A stretch of 64,000 nt of DNA from Candidatus Promineifilum breve (lineage in GTDB: Bacteria; Chloroflexota; Anaerolineae; Promineifilales; Promineifilaceae). Position numbers and translations under genes: made by a program. The notes beneath the pieces are model-generated. The model ran no database searches. It saw only the letters and a list, made by a program, of their open reading frames with translations, and was not told the origin of the DNA. This document shows, piece by piece, positions 8,060 to 19,114 of the stretch (positions are counted from its first letter, which is position 1; each line of letters opens with the position of its first letter). The DNA is taken from assembly GCF_900066015.1 (NCBI RefSeq), contig NZ_LN890655.1, positions 62,001 to 126,000 of the forward strand, given 5' to 3'.

Positions 8060-10855
8060 CTAGGGGCTGATCGCCTGTGCCAGGACAGCGCGGCCGATCG
8101 CTTCCGCCGCCGCGACATTATCCATCCCTTCCAACGCCAACGCGATCACGTACCGCGGGTTACCGGCCGGGGCAAAGGCCAGAACCCAGGCCGTGCGGCT
8201 ATTCTGCGGCCCGGATAGGGCCGTGACGGTGAATTCGGCCACGTCGTCAGTCACCGGCCAATCGCTACGAACGGCGGCGGCCACCGACGAAGACACAGCC
8301 GCCGCTGAGGCCGCCGACGCGCCGGGCAGCTGGGTTTCCCATTCGCCGCCGGGCAAGGCTAATGCCTCAACCAGACGCACCGCCGGCAACTGCCCATCAC
8401 CGGCCAACGCCGCCGTCGCCAGCGCCGCCTGCAACGGCGTCACCGTGAGCGCCTCTTGCCCGATGGCCGCCAGCCCGGGATCGGCAATCGTCGCCGTGCT
8501 GCCCTCGGTCGGGATGGGCAGCCCCGGCGCGCTGTGCAGGCCAAAGCGGGCGAAGGCTTCATCCAGGGCTGTCGCGCCGAGCCGGTTGCCGAGGGTTTGG
8601 AGCGGGGCCGGGCAGCGCAAGACCGCCATATCGGCCCAGGTATAGGCGCGGCCGCCCACGGCACGGGGCGTGGCGCAGCGCAATACCTGCCCGTTGAGGG
8701 TGACCGGCAGGTGGGCATCGGCCAACGGGTCGGCGAGGCGCAACTCGCCGGTATCGACCGCCGCGGCGGTGATGAACGGCTGCACGATCAACCCCGGCTG
8801 ATAGAGGCCCTGGGCCGCCCGGTTGACCAATGGGCCGGGGTCGGCCGCCGCCAAGGTTTCAAATTCCTCATCGATGCGGTTGGGATCGTAGCCCGGCGCG
8901 CTGACCATCGCTAACACGTCGGCCACGGGCAGGCCGCCGGCTGTCGTCACTTCCAGCAGCACCAGGCCGCCGGCCGCGCCCGACTCGGCCATGAGTGTCG
9001 TGGCCGCCTCTTGCAGTCCGGCATCCAGCGTCAGACGCACGTCCCCGCCACGCGGCGCAATGTGCGCCAGCCGCCGGATGGCTTCGGGCCAGAACGCCTC
9101 GCTCCGGCCGCGCAGATGGCTGTCGAACGCTTCTTCGCTGCCCGCCGCGCCGAAACGCAGGCTGTAGTAGCCGACGGCCGGGCCGCCGCCGCCGGCCAAC
9201 GGATAGTGGCGCGTCAGGTTGTCGGGCGAGCCAACCGATTCGGCCAGCACCGCGTCGTCGCGGGCCAGGATGCGGCCCCGGTTCACCCGACGTTCAGCCT
9301 CGACCAGCCGCGGGTTATCCTCGCGCGCCGCCAGCGCCTCGGCCCGCACCACGCCCCAATAGGCCAGGGCCAGGGCGATGATGAAATAGACCACCAGAAA
9401 CGCGCTCCCCAGACGACCGACGCGCCGGGCCAGGTGGCGATCGGCCGGCGGCACGAGGGGCACCGGCTCGGCGGCGGCCGACAGCCACAACAACAAGCCG
9501 ACGGCCACACTGCTGACGAGCAGCGAACTGCCGCCATAGCTGACGAAGGGCAGGGTAATACCGGTCAATGGCAGCAGCCGCGTACTGCCGCCCATAATAA
9601 GGAAGGCCTGCACGCTGAGCAGCGTGACCAGCCCGGCGGCCAGATAGGCGTGGAAGAAGTTCGGCCGCGCGCCGCGAATGCTGTGGACGGCCACGCGCAG
9701 GCCGCGCACGGCCAGCAGCGCGTAGGCGGCGACGACGGTCAGACTGCCGATTAGCCCCCACTCCTCGGCGATGGCCGCCAGGGCAAAATCGGAATGCACG
9801 ACGGGAATATAGTCGGGGAAGCCTTGGCCGATGCCCTGCCCCAGGATGCCCCCGGCGGCCTGGGCATAAAGCGCCTGTACGATCTGGTAGGCCCGGTCGC
9901 TGACGTTGGGCCAGGGGTTGATCCAGCTCAGCACGCGCCCGGCGACCACGGTGTCGAAGGCGAAGAAAGCGATGACCCCGGCCAGCAACAACATGACCAG
10001 CCCGCTGAAGACATACAATCGCTCGCCCGTCGCCACATAAACCAGCCCGACGAAGACGATGAAGAACAGCGCCGCCGCCCCCAAATCCTGTTGCCAGACG
10101 AGCAACAACATCGTGAAGCCCCACATCAACAGCAAGGGGCCGAGAAAGGGCAAATGTCGCCGGAAGGCCGTGCCCATACCCCGGGTTGATGGTTCCGCCC
10201 GCGCTGCCTGGCGGCGGTAGTGGTGCAGCGGTTCCTGCTCGGTGAAATAGCTCGCCAGAAAGACCACGAGCACGAGCTTCAGCAATTCCGACGGCTGGAA
10301 ATAGACCAGACCCAGAAAAGGAAACGGGATGGGCAGCCACAACGCCGCGCCGCTGCCGCTGGGGTTGACGCCAAAGGCCAGCGTAATCGCCAGCAACACC
10401 AGCCCGCCCAACAGAATCAAGTAACGGTAACGGCGCAAGGGTTGCAGCGTCTCGGGCAGAATGGCGACGGCCAGCAAGGCCACCGTCGCCAGCGAAAACC
10501 ACAATGTCTGTCGCCCCAGAAAGTTGGGGGCCAACCTGTCTTGCAGCAGTAAGCCCCAGCCGCTCAGCAGGGCGAAAACGGGCAACAGGAAGGGATCGCG
10601 CCGCGGGCGAAAGGTGCGCAGCGCGCCGTGGGCCAGCGCGATGACCACCAGCCAGACGAGCGGCGCGGCCAGATGTGCCCAGCGCAGCCCCGCCGTGCGC
10701 ACCAGGCTATAGGCGATGGCGTTGCCCAATACGAAGAGGATCGCCGCCAGCAGCAGGAGCGCCTCGCGCCCGTCGCGCCGGCGGTCGCGATCATCGAGCC
10801 ACTGGCTGACCCACCGCCGCCAGGCCTGCCGACCGGAACGCAGAACGGCCATCAA
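8060..10855 (-). CDS. FtsW/RodA-type peptidoglycan polymerase fused to a degenerate PBP module
   Basis: Residues 1-480 form a SEDS glycosyltransferase with ten or more membrane segments. The polymerase Asp is kept in WQQDLG, and the signature GITLPFVSYGGSSLL is clear. After another membrane helix comes a class B penicillin-binding module: the pedestal motif NRGRILARDDAVLAES, then a transpeptidase-like fold to residue 931. The three active-site motifs are gone. YQPGLIVQ (residues 685-692) replaces YPPGSxxK, RCP replaces SxN, and ALSGPQ (about 879-884) replaces KTG. The polymerase should work; the transpeptidase should not. The ATG overlaps the MTA phosphorylase stop by four bases. See the findings for interpretation. 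Confidence 0.88.
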   Translation of the reverse strand: MMAVLRSGRQAWRRWVSQWLDDRDRRRDGREALLLLAAILFVLGNAIAYSLVRTAGLRWAHLAAPLVWLVVIALAHGALRTFRPRRDPFLLPVFALLSGWGLLLQDRLAPNFLGRQTLWFSLATVALLAVAILPETLQPLRRYRYLILLGGLVLLAITLAFGVNPSGSGAALWLPIPFPFLGLVYFQPSELLKLVLVVFLASYFTEQEPLHHYRRQAARAEPSTRGMGTAFRRHLPFLGPLLLMWGFTMLLLVWQQDLGAAALFFIVFVGLVYVATGERLYVFSGLVMLLLAGVIAFFAFDTVVAGRVLSWINPWPNVSDRAYQIVQALYAQAAGGILGQGIGQGFPDYIPVVHSDFALAAIAEEWGLIGSLTVVAAYALLAVRGLRVAVHSIRGARPNFFHAYLAAGLVTLLSVQAFLIMGGSTRLLPLTGITLPFVSYGGSSLLVSSVAVGLLLWLSAAAEPVPLVPPADRHLARRVGRLGSAFLVVYFIIALALAYWGVVRAEALAAREDNPRLVEAERRVNRGRILARDDAVLAESVGSPDNLTRHYPLAGGGGPAVGYYSLRFGAAGSEEAFDSHLRGRSEAFWPEAIRRLAHIAPRGGDVRLTLDAGLQEAATTLMAESGAAGGLVLLEVTTAGGLPVADVLAMVSAPGYDPNRIDEEFETLAAADPGPLVNRAAQGLYQPGLIVQPFITAAAVDTGELRLADPLADAHLPVTLNGQVLRCATPRAVGGRAYTWADMAVLRCPAPLQTLGNRLGATALDEAFARFGLHSAPGLPIPTEGSTATIADPGLAAIGQEALTVTPLQAALATAALAGDGQLPAVRLVEALALPGGEWETQLPGASAASAAAVSSSVAAAVRSDWPVTDDVAEFTVTALSGPQNSRTAWVLAFAPAGNPRYVIALALEGMDNVAAAEAIGRAVLAQAISP

Positions 10856-11721
10856 TCGAAGTACTTGCCGATGATCGGCTCTAGCTCGGCCAGCCGCGAC
10901 GGGACAACGCGGTCACGGTGGGTGATCAGTGCGTCGCGCAGGGCGCTATGGGCGGCGAACTCCCCGGCCCACTGGTCGAAATCGGCCACCAGGCGGCTGA
11001 TGGCGGCCTGGGCCGTGGCTGTATTGGCCATCAGGGTGCGCACCACCAGTTCCGTGGTCACGTGGGCCTCGCTCTCGTGCCAACAGTCGTAATCGGTGAC
11101 GTGGGCCATGCAGGCGTAGGCGATCTCGGCCTCGGCCGCCAGAAAGGCTTCCGGGCTGGTGGTCATGCCGATGATGCTCATGCCCCATTGGCGAAACAGG
11201 TCCGACTCGGCGCGGGTACTGAAGCGCGGCCCCTCGACGGTGATGAACGCGCCGCCCCGGTGGACAACGCCGCCGGCCGCGGCCGTCGCCTGGGCCAGCG
11301 CCGCGCTCATTTCGCCGCTGAACGGATGGGCCGCGGCCAGGTGGGCCACGATGCCCCGGCCGAAGAAGCTGCGGTCGCGCTGCCCCTTGGTAAAGTCGAA
11401 CAGTTGGTCGGGCACGACGATCTCGCCCGGTGCAAAATCCTCGCGCAGTGACCCGCAGGCGCTAACCGAAATGATGTATTTCACGCCAAGCGTCTTCAGG
11501 GCGAAAATGTTGGCCCGGTAGGGCACTTCGCTGGGGGTCAGGGTGTGGCCGCGGCCGTGGCGGGGCAGAAAGGCCACCCGCCGCCCGTGGAGCGTCCCCA
11601 CCGTGACCACATCCGACGGATTGCCGAAGGGCGTATCCAGTTCGACCGTTTCGATCTCGGTCAATTCCGCCATGTGATACAGACCGCTGCCGCCGATGAC
11701 GGCCAACTCGATCGCAGACAT
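10852..11721 (-). CDS. mtnP: S-methyl-5'-thioadenosine phosphorylase
   Basis: This 289-residue enzyme should phosphorolyse MTA to adenine and 5-methylthioribose-1-phosphate in methionine salvage. It shows AVIGGSGLY at the N-terminus (phosphate loop), FLPRHGRGH, PYRANIFALK, the MTAP-type SACGSLRE, and MTTSPEAFLAAEAEI near the base-binding region. The length is normal for the family. The start at 11719-11721 has a strong GAGGAG seven bases upstream, so the 25 extra upstream codons are leader. The stop overlaps the start of the FtsW fusion gene. Confidence 0.93.
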   Translation of the reverse strand: MSAIELAVIGGSGLYHMAELTEIETVELDTPFGNPSDVVTVGTLHGRRVAFLPRHGRGHTLTPSEVPYRANIFALKTLGVKYIISVSACGSLREDFAPGEIVVPDQLFDFTKGQRDRSFFGRGIVAHLAAAHPFSGEMSAALAQATAAAGGVVHRGGAFITVEGPRFSTRAESDLFRQWGMSIIGMTTSPEAFLAAEAEIAYACMAHVTDYDCWHESEAHVTTELVVRTLMANTATAQAAISRLVADFDQWAGEFAAHSALRDALITHRDRVVPSRLAELEPIIGKYFD

Positions 11722-11914
11722 AAAAGACTCCTCAAAACAGTTACAGGTTGATGACATGGGCCGGGTCTTATGTGCCGGTGTATCCCTTTCTCCCATCCGA
11801 TTTTATATCACAATACTACCCATGGGTCGCCCGCAAGTGGGGTTAGATCAGCCCGATCCCGAAGATGGTGTGAGCTATGGGTATTCAATTTCCTCTTACA
11901 ACTTCTGTTGAATA

Positions 11915-11943
11915 TTGTGTTATCAGAGAAAATGATCTATAGT
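11915..11943 (+). promoter_or_regulatory. Candidate sigma-70-type promoter for the DUF4332 gene
   Basis: TTGTGT (11915-11920), a 17-base spacer and TATAGT (11938-11943, five of six matches to TATAAT) lie in an AT-rich stretch. They predict a transcript start near 11950 and a leader of about 65 bases. The rest of the 295-base divergent gap (11722-12016) holds the mtnP ribosome-binding site and nothing else I can name. Confidence 0.5.
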
Positions 11944-11974
11944 TCTCATGGGAAGCTCAGGTTTCTTATGACAA

Positions 11975-11994
11975 TATCGTAGCAAATTACGATA
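11975..11994. promoter_or_regulatory. Palindrome in the DUF4332 leader
   Basis: TATCGTA (11975-11981) and TACGATA (11988-11994) are perfect inverse complements around a 6-base centre. The site ends about ten bases before the GGAGGA ribosome-binding site of the next gene. It could be a dimeric operator or a small leader hairpin that modulates translation. Confidence 0.45.
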
Positions 11995-12016
11995 GAAGTT
12001 GAACGGAGGAAGTCTA

Positions 12017-13432
12017 ATGAAATTCTTGATTGCCTTATTGACCGCGGCAACGGGTTTGCTGCACATCCTTGTTGGGTTCGGTTGGCTGGGTGGTGGCGGC
12101 GGCACGATGTGGATGCTCGTCCTTAACGGCGTCGGCTACCTGGTGCTTTTGGCGCTCTATTGGACGGCGTCGGGGAGCCGCGGCACGATCCGCTGGATTC
12201 TCCTCATTTATACGCTCATCACTCTGGTCGGCTACTTCATTATCGGCGCGGGCTTCAGCGGCGGCACGATTCCCCTGGTTATCAAGGCCATCGAACTGCT
12301 GTTGATCATCCTGCTGTTCCTGGATCGCGGCAGTGATCGCGTGGCCGTCCAGCCGGCTCCCGCCACGCGCATGGCCGGGCCGACGACAACGTCGTCCTCG
12401 TACAGCAGCACGCGCACCGTAACCGCGCCGACGACCGACGTGGCGATGACCGGGATGGCCGCCGGGGCCGCCGCAGGCACCTCATCGACCGCGACGGGCG
12501 CGGCCGGCGTGGCCGGCGCCGCTGCCGCCGCCGCTGCCCTTGATGACCGGGTTGATTACGCGGTCGATCGCACGTTGGCCGCCTCCGGCCAAGTGGGTAA
12601 CGTGGTCGAAGAAGGTATAGATGACGTTGGTTACGCCACGACCGACATGGGTGATCGTGTCGGCACCGTCGTCGACACCGTCCAGGCCGAGGCCGCCGGG
12701 GCCTATGACGCCGTGAGCGACAAGTCTGGAAGCATGGCCGACACCGCCGGCGATATGCTGGATGATACCGGCGATGCTATCGGTGATGCCGTTGATTACG
12801 TGGGCGACAAGGCTCACGATGCCTACGACGCCGCCGGTGACGCCCTGAGCGGTGGCCTGGCCGCCATCGGGGCTGCGGTCGCCGGGGTCGCGGGCGATAC
12901 CGAAGATGTCGTCAGCCGCGACGCCGCGGCCATCGACGCCGCCAATCTGGCCGCCGAGCCGTCCCCCGAGGAACTGCGCGCCGATTTGGAAAACTACCTT
13001 CGTTCGTTCGGCTCCGGCTCCGAGTTCCGCAAGGAAATCGAATACATCGAAGGCATCGGCGCCGTCTATGGGCAGAAGCTGCGGGCCGTCGGCGTCAGCA
13101 CCGTGCTCGACTTGATGGTCAACGGCGCCACCCGCCGCGGCCGCAAGCATATCTCTGATCAATCCGGCATTTCCCAAAGCATGATCCTGACCTGGGTCAA
13201 TCACGTTGACCTGTTCCGCATCAAGGGCGTCGCCCAGGAATATGCCGACCTGCTCGAGCAGTCGGGCGTCGATACCGTCGTGGAATTGGCCCAGCGCAAC
13301 CCGTCGAATCTGCACAAGCGTATGGTGGACATCAACGAGCAGAAGAAGCTCGTCCGCCGTCTGCCGCACGCCTCCGAGGTCCAGAGTTGGGTCGAGCAGG
13401 CCAAAAACCTGCGGCGCGTCGTCCACTACTAG
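12017..13432 (+). CDS. Membrane protein with low-complexity linker and C-terminal DUF4332
   Basis: This 471-residue protein begins with four membrane helices (about residues 1-105). A long Ala/Asp/Gly/Thr-rich region follows (about 115-320) with repeated DxVGDxAHDAYDAAGD-like units, probably extended or helical. The last 125 residues form a DUF4332-type helix-hairpin-helix pair: EYIEGIGAVYGQKLRAVGV, then HVDLFRIKGVAQEYADLLEQSG. Such domains resemble DNA-binding HhH folds, but the role of DUF4332 is not established. GGAGGA seven bases before the ATG fixes the start. The architecture would place an HhH domain on the inner face of the membrane; nucleoid tethering is speculation. Confidence 0.75.
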   Translation: MKFLIALLTAATGLLHILVGFGWLGGGGGTMWMLVLNGVGYLVLLALYWTASGSRGTIRWILLIYTLITLVGYFIIGAGFSGGTIPLVIKAIELLLIILLFLDRGSDRVAVQPAPATRMAGPTTTSSSYSSTRTVTAPTTDVAMTGMAAGAAAGTSSTATGAAGVAGAAAAAAALDDRVDYAVDRTLAASGQVGNVVEEGIDDVGYATTDMGDRVGTVVDTVQAEAAGAYDAVSDKSGSMADTAGDMLDDTGDAIGDAVDYVGDKAHDAYDAAGDALSGGLAAIGAAVAGVAGDTEDVVSRDAAAIDAANLAAEPSPEELRADLENYLRSFGSGSEFRKEIEYIEGIGAVYGQKLRAVGVSTVLDLMVNGATRRGRKHISDQSGISQSMILTWVNHVDLFRIKGVAQEYADLLEQSGVDTVVELAQRNPSNLHKRMVDINEQKKLVRRLPHASEVQSWVEQAKNLRRVVHY

Positions 13433-13444
13433 ATCGCTGAAAAA

Positions 13445-13519
13445 GGGACGCGGAGAACGTCGAGGAGCACGGAGGGTGTAGCGAAGCCCTCCCTGCCCCT
13501 CCGCGCTCTCCGCGTTCCC
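13445..13519. repeat. Intergenic quasi-palindrome, GCGGAGA/GGAGGG words
   Basis: GGGACGCGGAGAACG and later GGAGG words (13445-13476) pair imperfectly with CCCTCC...CTCTCCGCGTTCCC (about 13487-13519). It follows the DUF4332 gene directly and could act as a transcript-end hairpin, although no T-run follows. Confidence 0.7.
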
Positions 13520-13561
13520 ATATCAGTCAACTGAAAACCCATGTCGGTTGACGCGGCCCAC

Positions 13562-13590
13562 TTGTTCTATCCGCGTCTCTCTGCTAAACT
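13562..13590 (+). promoter_or_regulatory. Candidate near-leaderless promoter of the PKD/CAP gene
   Basis: TTGTTC (13562-13567), a 17-base spacer and TAAACT (13585-13590) end nine bases before the ATG at 13600. No ribosome-binding site precedes that ATG. Confidence 0.4.
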
Positions 13591-13599
13591 GCGGGCGAC

Positions 13600-15894
13600 A
13601 TGATTTCCCGTGCTCGCCTGTTGCCGATCGGCGTTTTGGCGCTATTGCTGGGAGCCGCGTTGTTGTTTTGGCGGCCAACCTCTTCGGCTGTCCTCTATTC
13701 CGGCTATGCCCGCGCCGATAGCGGGCCGCTGGCGCTGGAAGTCATCGTCGATCCCCCTGTCGGTCTCCCCGGCGATACCCTGCGCCTGAGCGTGCGCGTC
13801 ACGAACAACGGCCCGTTACCGCTGACGCCCTCGGTGGTGCTGCAATTGCCGCGCGGGCTGGCGGCCGATATGTACGGCCTGCCGTCGGGGGCCACCTTCA
13901 ACATTCAGGAGCAACAGATCGATTGGCTGCCCGTCGTGTCGCCGGGGGTCGCGGTGGAATTCGCCATCGATTTAGTCGTGGAAACGGCCGACGTGCTGGC
14001 CCCGGAGCAGGCGGCCACCGCCATATTGCGCCACCAGGGCGACGAGCGACAGGCCGCCGCCCCACTGTGGCTGGGCATCCCGCCGCTGGTGAGCGACGTG
14101 TTGGCCCAGCAACGGGTGGCCGTCGGCCAACCCATCCAACTCCAGGCCGACGTGGCCGGCCCCGGCCCCATCGCCACCGTCTGGGACTTGGGCGACGGCC
14201 GGCGGCTCGATCTAGCCGCGCCAGAAGTCGTTTTTCCCACCGCCGGGCGGCACACCATCGCCCTGGAGGCATCCAACCCCGGCGGGCGGGTCGTTCGCCG
14301 CTTCGAGTTGACGGTCTTGCCCGATCCGGTGGCCGACTTCCGGCCCGATGACGATTCCCCGGCCATCGGCCAGCCGGTCACCTTCCTTAATGCCGGCGGC
14401 GGCCAACCGCCGCTCAACGTCTTTTGGGACTTTGGCGACGGGGCCACGCTCTTGGGCGAGCAACAGCCGACCCATACCTACCGGCAGGGCGGCGTCTATC
14501 GCGTCCGCCTGACCATCGAGAACGATTTCGGCCGCTCCGAGGCCGTGTGGGACGTGACCGTCGGCGAAGCCCCCATCGCCGACATGGTTGTGGCCGAGCG
14601 CGCCGCCGTGGGCCAACCCCTGACCGGGCAGGCGTTCGGCGACGCCACCACCAACCGCTACACCTGGGACATGGGCGATGGCCGCACCTACGAAGGGGCC
14701 ACCGTCAGCCATTATTACCGGCGGCCAGGCGATTACTATGTGTCCCTGACCGCCGATAACGGCTACGGCCAGACGCAGGTCGGCCGCTGGGTGCGGGTTG
14801 ACCCCGGTATCACCACCATCTTTATGCCGTTGGCCGCCCACGCCGCGGCTGAAACGGTGGCCGCGTGGAGCGCCGACACCCAGGGGGCTGTCACGCTCGA
14901 TCCGGCCGTGGGCGCGCTGAGCGAGGTGTTCGTCCTCGACCCCATTCCCTTCCCGCCGCAGATGACCGGGGCGGAACAGTTGCTGGCCTACATCAACGCC
15001 GCCCGCGCGCGCTTTGAGTTGCCGCCGTTGCCCTATAACTTTGAACTGAGCGCCGCCGCCCAGGCCCATGCCCTCGACAAATCGCGCTTCCCCGACAACC
15101 CCCACACCGGTTCCGACGGCACCACCGGGGCCGAGCGCCTCTTGCGCAATGGCTATCGCGGCGGCTATGCCGGCGAAGCCACCGCCTGGGGCTTCACCGA
15201 CCCGCGGCTGGCGGTGGAGTTTTGGGTCAATAGCGACTCCCACCGGCCGCTCATCCTGAACCGGGCGACGACCGACATCGGCGTCGGCTACGTGGTCGAT
15301 TTCGCCTCGGCCAACGTCTGGCACTGGACGGCCGAGTTTGGTCTCAGCTATGGCGCGCCGGCCCGCGCCGTCTTGCGCTCGCTGCTGCCCGATGGCGGCT
15401 ACGCCGCCCTCGACACGGAAGTGATTAATTTTAACTGGATGTGGCCGCTGCCCCTGGCCGCCGGCGAGCGCTTTGTGGTCTATTTGGTGGACGGCATCGA
15501 ACTCGAGCCGGTGGGCGATATCGCCCAGCCGGTTTATGGCAGTCGTTACGTCCTGTCGGCCGACACGTTGGCCGCGACCCGCCTGCTGTCTGCCGGAGAA
15601 GCCACGGCCGCCACGTATGAGTGGCTGGTGCGGCTGGAGGACGGGCTAGGCGGGATATTGGCCGAGAGCGAGCGGCGGCCAATCGCCATCGCCCCCGATC
15701 CGGCGGCCATTCAGCCCACCGTTGCCCCCACAGCGGCCATCGTCACGGCCACATCGCCCGCGCCGACGCCCACCGCCACAACAACACCGCAACCGACGGA
15801 TGAGCCGCCATCCAACGAGCCGCCGCCGCCGGCCGTCGTCACCGCCACGCCTTTGCCCACCGCCACGCCACAGCCGACGCCGACGGCTCCCTGA
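13600..15894 (+). CDS. Secreted multidomain protein: DUF11-like, three PKD repeats, CAP/SCP domain
   Basis: This 764-residue protein opens with a signal peptide (GVLALLLGAALLFW). A DUF11-like beta domain follows (residues 45-130: VRVTNNGPLPLTPSVVL), then three PKD repeats marked by WDLGDG (195), WDFGDG (276) and WDMGDG (356). A CAP domain spans about 458-590, with AEQLLAYINAARA, the conserved His in NPHTGSDG and a second His in NSDSHRPLIL. The tail is Thr/Pro-rich with no LPxTG or membrane helix. PKD repeats usually space or bind surfaces; bacterial CAP proteins have varied and mostly unknown roles. It is probably an extracellular or wall-associated protein. Confidence 0.87.
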   Translation: MISRARLLPIGVLALLLGAALLFWRPTSSAVLYSGYARADSGPLALEVIVDPPVGLPGDTLRLSVRVTNNGPLPLTPSVVLQLPRGLAADMYGLPSGATFNIQEQQIDWLPVVSPGVAVEFAIDLVVETADVLAPEQAATAILRHQGDERQAAAPLWLGIPPLVSDVLAQQRVAVGQPIQLQADVAGPGPIATVWDLGDGRRLDLAAPEVVFPTAGRHTIALEASNPGGRVVRRFELTVLPDPVADFRPDDDSPAIGQPVTFLNAGGGQPPLNVFWDFGDGATLLGEQQPTHTYRQGGVYRVRLTIENDFGRSEAVWDVTVGEAPIADMVVAERAAVGQPLTGQAFGDATTNRYTWDMGDGRTYEGATVSHYYRRPGDYYVSLTADNGYGQTQVGRWVRVDPGITTIFMPLAAHAAAETVAAWSADTQGAVTLDPAVGALSEVFVLDPIPFPPQMTGAEQLLAYINAARARFELPPLPYNFELSAAAQAHALDKSRFPDNPHTGSDGTTGAERLLRNGYRGGYAGEATAWGFTDPRLAVEFWVNSDSHRPLILNRATTDIGVGYVVDFASANVWHWTAEFGLSYGAPARAVLRSLLPDGGYAALDTEVINFNWMWPLPLAAGERFVVYLVDGIELEPVGDIAQPVYGSRYVLSADTLAATRLLSAGEATAATYEWLVRLEDGLGGILAESERRPIAIAPDPAAIQPTVAPTAAIVTATSPAPTPTATTTPQPTDEPPSNEPPPPAVVTATPLPTATPQPTPTAP

Positions 15895-15928
15895 TGGAGC
15901 CGCATGATGACGCCCGGCCTAACGTTTC

Positions 15929-15957
15929 TTGCGGTCGTGCCCTCTCCGCTCTACAAT
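15929..15957 (+). promoter_or_regulatory. Candidate promoter of the kinase gene, almost on the start codon
   Basis: TTGCGG (15929-15934), a 17-base spacer and TACAAT (15952-15957, five of six matches to TATAAT). The kinase ATG is at 15970, 12 bases after the -10, so the leader would be about five bases. No ribosome-binding site is visible. Confidence 0.45.
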
Positions 15958-15969
15958 CTACCCTATAGT

Positions 15970-17115
15970 ATGGCAGACGAGCAGATAGTTTTTAACGGGC
16001 GCTATCGCGTCCTGGATCGCATCGGCAGCGGCGGCATGTCGGTCGTTTATCGCGCGCAGGACCTTTCGCTGGGCCGCATTGTGGCCGTGAAGGTCTTGCA
16101 CGAGAATCTGACCGATGATGAAGGCTTCCTGCGCCGCTTCCAGCGCGAAGCCCATGCCGTCGCCAATCTCTCCCATCCCAACATCGTCACCGTCCACGAC
16201 ATCGGCGAAGACAACAACCGCCATTACATCGTGATGGAGTTTGTCGACGGCCGCACCCTAAAGCAATTGGTGCGCCTGCAAAACCAGCAGGGCCGGCCGC
16301 TCATCATCAGCCAGGCCCTCGACCTGGGCATCCAGATTTGCGCCGGCATCGGCTATGCCCACCGCGCCAACCTGATTCACTGCGACGTCAAATCCCAGAA
16401 CATGCTCATCACCCGCGACGAGCGGGTCAAGGTGGCCGATTTCGGCATCGCCCGGGCCATGAGCGAGGCCACCCAGCACACGCTGGACGGCCAGATTTGG
16501 GGCACGCCCCACTACTTTTCGCCCGAACAGGCCGCCGGCCAGGCGGCCTCCCCGGCTTCCGACGTCTATGCCATCGGCGTCGTGCTGTTCGAACTTCTGA
16601 CCGGCCGCCTGCCCTTCTTGGCCGATACGCCCACCGCCCTGGCGCTGAAGCACATGCAGGAACCGCCGCCCCGCGCCTCGGAGTTCAACCCCCTGGTGCC
16701 GCACCAACTGGATCAGATATTGCTGAAAGTTCTATCCAAAGAACCGGCGGCGCGCTACCGGACGGGCGACCAGCTCGGCCGCATCCTGAGCGCCTACCGG
16801 GAGAGCAGCCTGCAAGCGACCGCGCCGATCTCGCTGCTCGATCTGGAAATGCCGGCCTACGAACTATCGACCGCCGTCTACCCACGCCCCACCGACAACG
16901 ACCCGGCCTATTTGCCCACCGATGAAATCATTATTCATGGCGGCGAGGGACGGCCGGGGGCAGCCCGTCCCAGTCGTGAAACGGTTCAACCAACCACCGC
17001 CGCCCCCACGACCGGCCGCGACTGGGCGGCCATCGCCCTCGGTATCCTGGCCGTCGCGGCGCTGCTGGGACTCATCCCCTTATGGTACTTTGTATTCCTG
17101 GCCTACAGCGGCTAA
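15970..17115 (+). CDS. Ser/Thr protein kinase with C-terminal membrane anchor
   Basis: This 381-residue PknB-type kinase has the glycine loop IGSGGMSVVY (18-27), ATP-binding Lys41 in VAVKVL, the catalytic loop HCDVKSQN (137-144) with Asp139, DFG at 157-159 and the YFSPEQA segment. Cys138 replaces the Arg of the usual HRD, so it is a non-RD kinase and may not need activation-loop phosphorylation. A linker leads to one membrane helix near the C-terminus (ALGILAVAALLGLIPLW) with only a few residues outside. There are no PASTA repeats, so any signal must arrive inside the cell or through partners. I preferred the ATG at 15970 over 15904 because the kinase fold begins there. ftsH follows after 42 bases. 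Confidence 0.9.
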   Translation: MADEQIVFNGRYRVLDRIGSGGMSVVYRAQDLSLGRIVAVKVLHENLTDDEGFLRRFQREAHAVANLSHPNIVTVHDIGEDNNRHYIVMEFVDGRTLKQLVRLQNQQGRPLIISQALDLGIQICAGIGYAHRANLIHCDVKSQNMLITRDERVKVADFGIARAMSEATQHTLDGQIWGTPHYFSPEQAAGQAASPASDVYAIGVVLFELLTGRLPFLADTPTALALKHMQEPPPRASEFNPLVPHQLDQILLKVLSKEPAARYRTGDQLGRILSAYRESSLQATAPISLLDLEMPAYELSTAVYPRPTDNDPAYLPTDEIIIHGGEGRPGAARPSRETVQPTTAAPTTGRDWAAIALGILAVAALLGLIPLWYFVFLAYSG

Positions 17116-17157
17116 AATGGTAGGCAAGAGATTCGGCGCGTAGCCGGAGGATTACCC

Positions 17158-19107
<1,950 letters not shown>

Positions 19108-19114
19108 ATAGCCG

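Noticed and set aside
12482-13426. 314-codon open frame antisense to the DUF4332 gene
   Set aside because: It mirrors the Ala/Asp/Gly-rich linker and has no ribosome-binding site or motif.
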